Below, in pieces: positions 18,835 to 26,306 of a DNA stretch of 64,000 nt (the stretch's first letter is position 1; each line of letters opens with the position of its first letter). The notes under the pieces are model-generated. The model was not told the origin of the DNA and searched no databases. It worked only from the letters and a program-made list of their open reading frames with translations. Source of the DNA: an uncultured Bacilli bacterium (GTDB lineage: Bacteria > Bacillota_I > Bacilli_A > RF39 > UBA660); assembly GCA_934096705.1 (NCBI GenBank), contig CAKOMR010000003.1, positions 50,161 through 114,160 on the forward strand. Reading direction: 5' to 3'. Made by a program: the position numbers and the translations under genes.

Positions 18835-19212
18835 TTAATTTCCTCCAGATACTGGACATTTAGATTGTGGACTACCAATACATTCAATACAAACCATGTA
18901 ATCAGGTTTAACGTCATTAAATCCATTTACTAAATTAAAACATGCAGTAACGATATTTGGTAAAAAGAATATTACAACTGCAGCAATAAATTTAGTTATT
19001 AATCTATTTACTTGAGTCTTAATTTCTTTATCATCATCTGCAATAACAGCCTTTCCAAGTCCAATAATTCCTAAAACGATTAAAACAACTGGAATAACTA
19101 TTTTTAAAACTAAAACAATTCTTCCAACAAATTGCCAAACGTCAGCTGTTTGTGAGCAAAATCCGTCAGCACCGCCTAAAGTAGATGGATCAAAATCATC
19201 AAATAATCTCAT
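18835..19212 (-). CDS. Small two-helix membrane protein, paralogue B (pilin-like topology)
   Basis: 125 residues from ATG 19212 (AAGGAGAG just upstream; a TTG two codons earlier lies too close to it). Same plan as paralogue A: N-terminal Cys in DGFCSQT, helix 1, loop KAVIADDDKEIKTQVNRL, helix 2 ending FFLPN, then a tail with CIEC and one more Cys. The core LGKAV..DDDKEIK...LI.KFI.AVVIFFLP is conserved between the two. No recognised domain. A consensus promoter directly upstream and a strong terminator downstream make it a single-gene, probably highly expressed unit next to the Tad-like genes. Confidence 0.8.
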   Translation of the reverse strand: MRLFDDFDPSTLGGADGFCSQTADVWQFVGRIVLVLKIVIPVVLIVLGIIGLGKAVIADDDKEIKTQVNRLITKFIAAVVIFFLPNIVTACFNLVNGFNDVKPDYMVCIECIGSPQSKCPVSGGN

Positions 19213-19237
19213 ATACAACTCTCCTTTACATACCTAT

Positions 19238-19266
19238 ATTTTACCTTTTTTATATATTTATGTCAA
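19238..19266 (-). promoter_or_regulatory. Promoter for paralogue B
   Basis: TTGACA (19261-19266), 17-bp spacer, TAAAAT (19238-19243) on the minus strand; near consensus. Confidence 0.75.
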
Positions 19267-19290
19267 TATTTACTACAAATAGTTTACATG

Positions 19291-20289
19291 CTATCTAAAG
19301 ATGCTAAAACCAAAAGATTCTTTGTCAGAAATTCTAGTAAACCCTAACTCTTTAAGCAATGTATTTATTATTTTATTATCATCAATTTTGTCATCAACAT
19401 TTGGTAAATTAAAAAACACTTTACTTCCACTTTCTTTTTCAAAATCACTAACATCGTTATCGTTTAATACACTACGATTTAAAATAATTTTCTTACCTTT
19501 TAATTTTTCAAAAGCTCTATGATCTGTTTTAATTAATTTATTAAGTTGAATAAGACCAGGTTCAATTAAATAAAGAATATCTGTACAATACGAACTTGCA
19601 TCAGCATTATTCATATCAATTATAATAACTTCGGCATCTTTATTGCTTGCATCATCTAAATATTTTTCAATATCAAAACTATTAACATTACTTTTTAAAT
19701 TATTGTCATTAAAATACACAAAATCACTTTTATCTAATTCTGCAGCTTTAACCTTGTATTCTTTTTCTAAATGCTTTTTTAGCAAATAAGCAAGTGTAGT
19801 AGCTCCAGCATGTTCAGTTACATTTTTTATTCCTAAAACTCTTCTTCCAATAAAGCCAACACTTTTATCAACTGCTTTATCATTAAGTTTTCTTTCTTCT
19901 GCAGCCATATTTAAATTATGATAATTTGCTACATCTTTATATGTATTTGGGTTTTCTATTAAAAATGGTATAGAATCTACATTCTTTGTAAAATTATAAA
20001 TACCCATTGATACAAGGCTTGATAAATACATTGGTGAATTTACCTTTGGTGAATCATCTAAAAGAAGAATTACTTTACTCATATCTAATGCTACAGATAA
20101 ATTTTGAATTGTATTAATATCTTCATAATTATTTAGTGCTGTAATATCTAAGATCATTTTATTATAATAAAAATTTTTAAATTGAGATGCTAAATCATCC
20201 ACCTCAAAAACTCCATTTAAAGTTTTAATAACATCAATGCCCAAACCAGCAAGTAATGCTTCATTTCTATTTGAAATAATAACGTTCAT
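19291..20289 (-). CDS. TadZ/CpaE-like protein with degenerate P-loop
   Basis: 332 residues. The N-terminal part (1-130) looks like an atypical receiver domain. The C-terminal part is a MinD/ParA-like fold with VIIIDMNNAD (Walker B-like) and a KKIILNRS strand. Where MinD-type proteins carry KGGxGKTT, this one has EHAGATTLA (about 158-166), so both P-loop lysines are missing. TadZ/CpaE proteins localise the Tad secretion machine at the membrane. The position after the pilin-like genes supports the assignment. Loss of the P-loop suggests a scaffold rather than an ATPase. Confidence 0.7.
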   Translation of the reverse strand: MNVIISNRNEALLAGLGIDVIKTLNGVFEVDDLASQFKNFYYNKMILDITALNNYEDINTIQNLSVALDMSKVILLLDDSPKVNSPMYLSSLVSMGIYNFTKNVDSIPFLIENPNTYKDVANYHNLNMAAEERKLNDKAVDKSVGFIGRRVLGIKNVTEHAGATTLAYLLKKHLEKEYKVKAAELDKSDFVYFNDNNLKSNVNSFDIEKYLDDASNKDAEVIIIDMNNADASSYCTDILYLIEPGLIQLNKLIKTDHRAFEKLKGKKIILNRSVLNDNDVSDFEKESGSKVFFNLPNVDDKIDDNKIINTLLKELGFTRISDKESFGFSIFR

Positions 20290-20298
20290 AAAAATCTC

Positions 20299-20808
20299 CT
20301 AACTATATAATAATTTAGTTTCGCCAATTGATTTAAAATTAAATATTGAATGTAAAACAGGAATATCCAATTGATAAAAAACATATACTCGGTAATAATA
20401 GCCTTTTAATGTATCATCAGACTTATTACTATCAATTTTGGCAATACAAAAAGAACTTTTCTTACCACTTACTGTCTTATCACCATTTCTTTGATATCCA
20501 ACTATATCTACAGTAACACCATTTCCATCATTATTAAATGGAATATCATCACAACTACCTTGTTGACGATAAGAATTACTTTCTAAGGCATCAACTATAT
20601 TTTGCAAAGTTTCTTGATTTTTGCAATTTCCATAAAGGCATATAGAATTAGTATCAAATCCTCCGGCAGTTTCAATTATTGAAACAATTTGGTCCTTTAC
20701 TGCAAAAGCATTAGCTTGATTTAAAGTAAGCGACATAACTCCCGCAAAAATAAGTACCATTACAACAACAATTAAAAATAATTGTATTCCACCTATTCCT
20801 TCTCTCAT
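20299..20808 (-). CDS. TadE-like pseudopilin
   Basis: 169 residues: short charged N-terminus MREGIGG, one membrane helix (about 8-28), then an extracytoplasmic domain with four Cys (including two in CLYGNC, one in GSCDD). The shape fits TadE-type minor pilins. N-terminal Met-(Lys/Arg)-(Glu/Asn)-x-x-Gly is shared with the neighbouring pilin-like proteins. Six bp downstream of the 73-residue pilin-like gene, so one operon. It is placed by context; sequence similarity to TadE is weak by eye. Confidence 0.6.
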   Translation of the reverse strand: MREGIGGIQLFLIVVVMVLIFAGVMSLTLNQANAFAVKDQIVSIIETAGGFDTNSICLYGNCKNQETLQNIVDALESNSYRQQGSCDDIPFNNDGNGVTVDIVGYQRNGDKTVSGKKSSFCIAKIDSNKSDDTLKGYYYRVYVFYQLDIPVLHSIFNFKSIGETKLLYS

Positions 20809-20814
20809 ATCTTG

Positions 20815-21036
20815 TTACCCCTTAAACATACATTGGAAACTTTTCCCATCTAAAGTACAATTAACCATGCCATTTTGATCAGGTTTCACTGAACAACTTG
20901 CTTTTTCGCAACTTGTTTGTGCAACAAAATTAGTTTTAATTATTGGCCATATTGCAAAGTAAAAAAAGGCTACGAGAATAGCCACACAAACACATACAAC
21001 AACTAGATTTGCTAGACTTCCCGTAGCATTTTTCAT
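20815..21036 (-). CDS. Small Cys-rich pilin-like protein 2
   Basis: 73 residues: MKNATGSLAN leader, one hydrophobic helix (about 10-33, with two Cys inside), and a 35-residue outer segment with four Cys (TSCEKASC, NCTLDG, QCMF). The leader MK.ATG matches that of the next gene upstream, so the two are paralogous substrates of the same machine. Size and layout recall Flp pilins, but the canonical G-xxxx-E cleavage site is not present. RBS on an AAGGAG-type site. Disulfide cross-linking of the filament is an inference. Confidence 0.65.
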   Translation of the reverse strand: MKNATGSLANLVVVCVCVAILVAFFYFAIWPIIKTNFVAQTSCEKASCSVKPDQNGMVNCTLDGKSFQCMFKG

Positions 21037-21060
21037 TTTTTCTTACTCCTTTTTTATTAA

Positions 21061-21321
21061 TTATTGACCTACTGTACAATCACAATCAATGGTATCACCA
21101 CTGATATTCATACCAACACCATTTGTACTATCTGTATAATAATGGCATTTTTGAGTACCGTTATCGCATGGAGTGCATTGTACTGCAGCATGACAATAAG
21201 TTCTTGCTCTAATAGCATTTCTTAAAGCGGGATATAAGAATACTGTGAATAATGTTAATATAGCAGCTATTGCAACTACAGTTATAACAGTATTACTTAA
21301 TTCACCTGTAGCTTCTTTCAT
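21061..21321 (-). CDS. Small Cys-rich pilin-like protein 1
   Basis: 86 residues: MKEATGELSN leader, one membrane helix (about 11-32), then a 50-residue outer segment with six Cys (YC, QCTPC, KC, DCDC). It begins a transcription unit with a perfect -10, 17-bp spacing and an AAAGGAGG ribosome site, the pattern of an abundant structural product. This makes it the leading candidate for the major pilin of the Tad-like apparatus. No Flp-type E-Y motif follows the Gly, so processing, if any, must differ. Confidence 0.68.
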   Translation of the reverse strand: MKEATGELSNTVITVVAIAAILTLFTVFLYPALRNAIRARTYCHAAVQCTPCDNGTQKCHYYTDSTNGVGMNISGDTIDCDCTVGQ

Positions 21322-21353
21322 ATTTTTTTAATCCTCCTTTATTTTATACTTTT

Positions 21354-21382
21354 ATTATAGCAATATTTAAATTAATTATCAA
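21354..21382 (-). promoter_or_regulatory. Strong promoter of the pilin-like operon
   Basis: TTGATA (21377-21382), 17-bp spacer, TGCTATAAT with -10 at 21354-21359 on the minus strand. It drives pilin-like 1 and 2, the TadE-like gene and tadZ. Confidence 0.75.
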
Positions 21383-21393
21383 TATATTTTATA

Positions 21394-22185
21394 TTATATA
21401 TTAATCATTTGAAGTACAGCAAGTATTAAAATAATCATTACACCTACACCAGTTGTAACAAGCATTCTCATTGTCATACTTTCCATTTTATCAAGACGGT
21501 TTTTGTATCTTGTTTCCCTCGCTTTTTGTTGTAAAGATGAAATTGATTTTGAAAATGTTAATAATTGTTCTTGTTTTCTTTCCTGTCTTCCTAAACTTAA
21601 ACGATAAAGTAGTCTCATCATTCTCATACTATCCCTAACAGGATATTCTTTTGCAAATTCCATATAAGGAGTGATTGTATCATCACCTGAATTAATTGCA
21701 TTTATTAATTCCTCAAGACCTGGTTTAAATATCTCTGGTGCATCATTAATAGACTTTCCTATTGCTACTGGAACTGTATAATGTTGAATAAGTATTTCAA
21801 TACTTTTTAAATAATGTGGAAGTAAAGAATCTATTTGAGCTATATGCTTTTTATAATAGTTTTTTATTTCCATATAAGTTATTTTAAATACACCATATCC
21901 TACAGCCACTGCAATAACCACCTTTATCGCAGAAAAACCAGTCATCATTACGTAAAATACTGCTAAAATTGTTCCAATTAAACCATTTCTAACACGTTTA
22001 TTAAAAAGAATATCAGGATTTACAGCATTCCCATATTTTGCTTTAACATAAAAATCCCAATCACTTTCTTTTAATTTTCTGAAAATAACTTCATTATCAC
22101 TAATTAATTTGCTAAAACTAATTTGTCCAGTAGTGAACATTATTAAATAAATAATAGCACCTAAAATAAATATTTCATAATACAT
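21394..22185 (-). CDS. TadC-like inner-membrane platform protein (T2SSF family)
   Basis: 263 residues with helices at the N-terminus, near 65-95 and at the extreme C-terminus (about 240-262). Between them lies a helical T2SSF-type cytoplasmic domain (LPHYLKSIEIL...PVAIGKSINDAP). TadB and TadC form the membrane platform that couples the ATPase to pilin extraction. One base after tadB; last gene of the machinery operon. Confidence 0.75.
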   Translation of the reverse strand: MYYEIFILGAIIYLIMFTTGQISFSKLISDNEVIFRKLKESDWDFYVKAKYGNAVNPDILFNKRVRNGLIGTILAVFYVMMTGFSAIKVVIAVAVGYGVFKITYMEIKNYYKKHIAQIDSLLPHYLKSIEILIQHYTVPVAIGKSINDAPEIFKPGLEELINAINSGDDTITPYMEFAKEYPVRDSMRMMRLLYRLSLGRQERKQEQLLTFSKSISSLQQKARETRYKNRLDKMESMTMRMLVTTGVGVMIILILAVLQMINI

Positions 22186-22186
22186 A

Positions 22187-23089
22187 TTACTCTACCCCCA
22201 CATCTTCATTATAATATTTTTCACCCTTTAATAGGAATAAAGCATTTATAATTATTATTGCATGAAGTATAATTTGTACATACCATATATCTAACAAATC
22301 CATATATCTTTCAGTACCATACATATACTGTACTGCAAGTATTAGAAAAAATAATGCTAAACCAAACTTAATAAATCTACCATGGAAATTTTTACGATCC
22401 ATTTGGTCTCTATAAACACCTTCTACTAGGGCATCTATATCCATTGACATATTTTCCAAACTTTGGCCAGCATCTCTTGCACCTTCTTTAGTTATTTGAT
22501 AAAAAAGTTGATGCATATTTTTAACCATATAATATGGATATTTCTTATTAAAATAATCAATTGATTCGTCTATCGTACCATTTTGATATGACATATCAAT
22601 CATTTTTTTAAGATCTCCTAAAACAGGTTCTTCAATAATACCAGAATCTCTAACGCCCTCTAGAGATTTAACAAAACTTTGAGTTGTATTAAACTCCATT
22701 ATTACGTTAGTTGTATAAGTTTCAATTTGTTCAAATATAAATTCAGAATAAATTCTTTGACATCTTAAATATGCTAAATAAGGAATTACAGATATTGCCA
22801 CTAATCCATAAACAATTGATATTAGTATATTATAAAAATATAAATATGCTACTACACCTGCAAAGCCGGCAAATAAAACTATTTGTGAAATGTATTGTCT
22901 AGTAGTAAACTCTTGACCAAGTTCTTTTGCTTTGGCTCTTACGGTTTTAAATGAATATGGAGCATATTTTTCATAAGCATTTGATGCAGTGGTAACAAAA
23001 AACTTATAAACGTTTTCTCCGGGATTTTTACGATATAAAATAATAAATATTCCCAGTAATAAAAGTATAATAAGTTCTAACACATACAT
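22187..23089 (-). CDS. TadB-like inner-membrane platform protein (T2SSF family)
   Basis: 300 residues: N-terminal helix, a helix pair near 78-115, a cytoplasmic T2SSF-like region (FVKSLEGVRDSGII, KEGARDAGQSLENM) and two C-terminal helices. Partner of TadC in the same operon, 12 bp after the ATPase gene. The length is normal for TadB. Confidence 0.78.
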   Translation of the reverse strand: MYVLELIILLLLGIFIILYRKNPGENVYKFFVTTASNAYEKYAPYSFKTVRAKAKELGQEFTTRQYISQIVLFAGFAGVVAYLYFYNILISIVYGLVAISVIPYLAYLRCQRIYSEFIFEQIETYTTNVIMEFNTTQSFVKSLEGVRDSGIIEEPVLGDLKKMIDMSYQNGTIDESIDYFNKKYPYYMVKNMHQLFYQITKEGARDAGQSLENMSMDIDALVEGVYRDQMDRKNFHGRFIKFGLALFFLILAVQYMYGTERYMDLLDIWYVQIILHAIIIINALFLLKGEKYYNEDVGVE

Positions 23090-23101
23090 ATAAACTCCTT
23101 T

Positions 23102-24238
23102 CTATAATGAATCTATAGTCTCTAACTTAGGCATCTTCAATTCTATATTATCATTATTTTTATTTACTTCATCAGTATTATTACTTTCTTCAAATAATGT
23201 TTCATCAAGTTTCTTTCCTTGCGCGCCAAAATAATCTTTTAAATATTTCGTAGGTTTATTAAATGAAATAGTTCCATCTAAACTTTTAGAAAATATTTTA
23301 TTAACTCCAGCCTCATTATTTTCATCAACATAAAATTCTGCTACTTCAACAATTTCACGTTGGAATCTTTGAAGCTCAGCACTCATATATCCTTTAACAT
23401 GAATACCAATTTGTACATATCTATGAATTGATTTTAAAAACTGTTCAATGTCTTGATTACTCTCAAGAAGTGAGTACATACGCATTGGAATATGACTTGC
23501 ACTATCTGAGTGAATTGTCGAAATGATATTATGTCCTGATGAAATTGAGTTACGGACTGCAGTTACTGCTTCAGCAGAACGAACTTCTGATAATAATATC
23601 CACTTAGGATTTTGTCTCATACATGTTACTAAAACATCAGAATATGAAGCAATATTGTTAGTCTTCATTGCAACAATATCTCTATGTGGAAATATTCTGT
23701 CTAAATGTAATTCCAAAGTATCTTCAATTGTAATAATTTTTTCATTCTCTTCAGTATTTGATGCTAAATATTTGGCAAGCTCCGTTTTACCTGAACCAGT
23801 TTCTCCAGAAATAATAATGTTACAATGTGCTTTAACACATGATATTAAGAAGTTATGAACATTTTCTGTGACATATTTTTCATTAAGCAATTTCTCTTTA
23901 TTAAGTCTTATTTTTGCTGGTGTTTTTCTTATAACACACGCAATTCCATTCGTAGCAATACTTTCATGAACAAAGTTAAGACGAAGTTCTGTACTTTCTG
24001 CATCTAAGAACGGATGTGCCATATTAAATGTAGTACCCATAACGTTAGAACATTGAAAAGCAAGTTTTTCCATTAATGCATTATTTATTTCTGGTCTGTT
24101 GACCATATATATACCCTTGTCTAAAGTTTTTAGCCAAACATTCCCACCATTTGAATATGAAATATCTGTGATATTATCATCATTTAAAAACTCAGTTATA
24201 GGTCCAAAATCTAATTGTGAAAATATTGATTCTTTCAC
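23102..24238 (-). CDS. CpaF/TadA-type secretion ATPase
   Basis: 378 residues. Walker A GETGSGKT (145-152), Asp box IEDTLELHLD (171-180), Walker B WILLSEVR (213-220) and His box GHNIISTIH (225-233) are all intact. This hexameric ATPase powers assembly of Tad/Flp pili. Start is GTG at 24238 with GGGAG 9 nt upstream. A C-terminal Asn/Glu-rich tail follows the ATPase core. It is the firmest anchor for calling the region a Tad-like locus. Confidence 0.93.
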   Translation of the reverse strand: MKESIFSQLDFGPITEFLNDDNITDISYSNGGNVWLKTLDKGIYMVNRPEINNALMEKLAFQCSNVMGTTFNMAHPFLDAESTELRLNFVHESIATNGIACVIRKTPAKIRLNKEKLLNEKYVTENVHNFLISCVKAHCNIIISGETGSGKTELAKYLASNTEENEKIITIEDTLELHLDRIFPHRDIVAMKTNNIASYSDVLVTCMRQNPKWILLSEVRSAEAVTAVRNSISSGHNIISTIHSDSASHIPMRMYSLLESNQDIEQFLKSIHRYVQIGIHVKGYMSAELQRFQREIVEVAEFYVDENNEAGVNKIFSKSLDGTISFNKPTKYLKDYFGAQGKKLDETLFEESNNTDEVNKNNDNIELKMPKLETIDSL

Positions 24239-24260
24239 AAATAATCACTCCCTTTTATTT

Positions 24261-25031
24261 TTATTCTTCTGGTATTTGTGAAGTCTTAGCTAATATAAAG
24301 TTCTTTAAATACTCTACAGTAACTGTACTTGCATTTTTTTCTGTATATGCTTTATTACGTGGTACAGGTACTAAAGTTATACCTGATATATATCCAGCAT
24401 ACATTAAAAGTTTATACATATCATTTGGTACTGCAAATAAAAGTTCAGCAGGTGATCTTGTTTCAGTAGAACCAAAAACGTCCTTGCCACTTGCATCACG
24501 TACACCTAAAACTGTGATACTTTCAATAAAATTACCAAACATAATTTTTCCATTATCATCAGTAGCTTTTAAATAAAGGTCGATTTTATCTCCAGGATAA
24601 ATTGAATTACCAAATGTTGTATGGTTATTAACTGACATACTATAGATTGTATGTTTATCAGGAATATTATCAAATACTGAATTTGGTAGTTCAGCTTTTG
24701 TAACTACTTGAGTTTTATAAAAAAGTCCTCCCTTAGGAATTGATGTTCCAGTAGTAACATAATAGCCAATTAATGCTCCTTGACTTTGAATAATATCAGC
24801 AGTTTTTAAAAGTTTATTATTAACTTCTACAAAGCCAATCTTATCTTCAGTAATTTCCTCAGTAGCCTTAATTTCTTCTTTAGCATAAGGTACTCTTATC
24901 GGAGTTGTAGCCTCTTTAACTCTTGCTGAGTAAAAAGCCCAAAGTACAACAATACCTGCAAGTACAAGTAAAATAGTAACTGTATTTTTATTTGCAACAG
25001 TTTTTCTAATAAATTCTTTTATATTTCCCAT
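24261..25031 (-). CDS. CpaB/RcpC-like SAF-domain protein
   Basis: 256 residues with one N-terminal helix (about 16-33) and an extracytoplasmic part containing an SAF domain (VPYAKEEIKATEEIT, then LIGYYVTTGTSIPKGG). CpaB/RcpC proteins belong to the Tad envelope channel or periplasmic part; in monoderms the role is less clear. First gene of the machinery operon (cpaB-tadA-tadB-tadC), with a consensus promoter and GGAGG. Confidence 0.85.
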   Translation of the reverse strand: MGNIKEFIRKTVANKNTVTILLVLAGIVVLWAFYSARVKEATTPIRVPYAKEEIKATEEITEDKIGFVEVNNKLLKTADIIQSQGALIGYYVTTGTSIPKGGLFYKTQVVTKAELPNSVFDNIPDKHTIYSMSVNNHTTFGNSIYPGDKIDLYLKATDDNGKIMFGNFIESITVLGVRDASGKDVFGSTETRSPAELLFAVPNDMYKLLMYAGYISGITLVPVPRNKAYTEKNASTVTVEYLKNFILAKTSQIPEE

Positions 25032-25070
25032 TTTTATCCTCCATATGATAATCTTCTACTATCAATTAAA

Positions 25071-25099
25071 ATTATAGCAATTTTTAAAATTATTTTCAA
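25071..25099 (-). promoter_or_regulatory. Promoter of the Tad machinery operon
   Basis: TTGAAA (25094-25099), 17-bp spacer, TGCTATAAT with -10 at 25071-25076 on the minus strand. Confidence 0.75.
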
Positions 25100-25110
25100 T
25101 AACATATCAT

Positions 25111-25138
25111 AAAAAAAGACACAATTTTTATTTGTGTC
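25111..25138 (-). terminator. Terminator after the C39-peptidase-like gene
   Basis: Minus-strand stem GACACAA / TTGTGTC (25118-25138), then seven Ts. It separates the surface-protein operon from the machinery operon. Confidence 0.85.
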
Positions 25139-25148
25139 AATTTAAATA

Positions 25149-26294
25149 TTATTTAAATGCAATATATTCAGTAAATGAACTATTTACATTATCATACTTT
25201 TCACAAGATTGTCCTACCATCGGATTATAAACTTTAAAACAGTTATTAGTTGCATCATAGCCATATATGGTATAGTAATGTCCACTTGTAGTACTTCTTA
25301 AAGTTGAATCACTTGGTGCAGAAAAACCAGGTGCCAAGGAAGCAACAACAACCTGACCACTTGCTAAAGCATCATATATTGCTTTTGCATGACCAGATGG
25401 TCCCTTGCCAAATTTACCTCCAGAGCCGGCAACACTGATTCCAATAGAATTATAAAAACTATTACTTTGATTATAATCATTAACTCTACCACAAAATGAA
25501 CTACTTGAAGCATCAGTATTAGTACTTGTTGGATTACCATTTAAACCGACCTGATTCATTCCCACATAAGTTGCAGCTGCAAGTTTATTAAAATCACTTC
25601 CATTATATCCAGTAGCACCTTTCAAATTATTTGTTTTTCCTAAAAAATATGCTGCTTCTGTAATTGCAATTGGTCCACATGCACAAGCAAAGTTTACATC
25701 ATAAGTACCCCATTTAGTTGTCACATTTTCACGTCTATTAGATTGTTGTATACCAGCAGGGGCAATATTAAATCCAACATCATGTAATTTTTCTTCACTT
25801 GGTGTATCTTCACCAGGATTTGTCGGCGTATCTGGATTACTAGGATTTACATCAGGTTCTTTAACATTTTCTCCAGTACCCTGACTATCTTTAGTCTTTG
25901 TTTCAAGAATAGCATCAATTTTATTAACAATGTCAAATGTTGTAGAATCACCACTTATATTAAAAGCTGCTGATTTACTTGAAACTTGAACACCAACTTT
26001 TGGTGGAGCTTCATATATTTCTGCAAATTCAATAGTATAAACGGTTGAAAGTGATGCTTCTTCAGCAAATCTTCTTAAAAAAACTTCATAGAATTTTTCT
26101 TTATTAATTTTTACTTCGCCAAATTGACGATAATAAGCATAATCTACTGCATCAACCATAGCTGACTCAGTAATTTCTTTTACTAAATAATAATCTTGTG
26201 TATTAGTTGAAGTATAGCTTTGGACAAGAAGGAGTACTACTATGATAAATACTCCTAAAACCATTAGCCAATAGCCCCAATAGGATTCTTTCAT
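25149..26294 (-). CDS. Pilin-like N-terminus fused to a C39-type cysteine peptidase domain
   Basis: 381 residues. The first 120 resemble a TadE/pilin-like protein: MKESYWG leader, helix 8-25, then an alpha/beta region. A Pro/Thr/Asn/Glu linker (about 135-170) joins a papain-like C39_2 domain: Cys206 in CACGPIAITEA, His339 in SGHYYTIYGYD and a candidate third residue in VYNPM. Cysteine peptidases with this motif cut proteins or peptides; here the domain should face outside. Twelve bp after the giant thioester-type gene. Substrate unknown; pilin processing, cross-linking or target cleavage are possible. Confidence 0.75.
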   Translation of the reverse strand: MKESYWGYWLMVLGVFIIVVLLLVQSYTSTNTQDYYLVKEITESAMVDAVDYAYYRQFGEVKINKEKFYEVFLRRFAEEASLSTVYTIEFAEIYEAPPKVGVQVSSKSAAFNISGDSTTFDIVNKIDAILETKTKDSQGTGENVKEPDVNPSNPDTPTNPGEDTPSEEKLHDVGFNIAPAGIQQSNRRENVTTKWGTYDVNFACACGPIAITEAAYFLGKTNNLKGATGYNGSDFNKLAAATYVGMNQVGLNGNPTSTNTDASSSSFCGRVNDYNQSNSFYNSIGISVAGSGGKFGKGPSGHAKAIYDALASGQVVVASLAPGFSAPSDSTLRSTTSGHYYTIYGYDATNNCFKVYNPMVGQSCEKYDNVNSSFTEYIAFK

Positions 26295-26306
26295 TTCATA
26301 CCCTCC

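Noticed and set aside
18363..19212. Conjugative type IV secretion locus (VirB2-like pilins)
   Set aside because: Only the topology is similar. No VirB4, VirD4 or relaxase gene is present; the neighbours are Tad-type.
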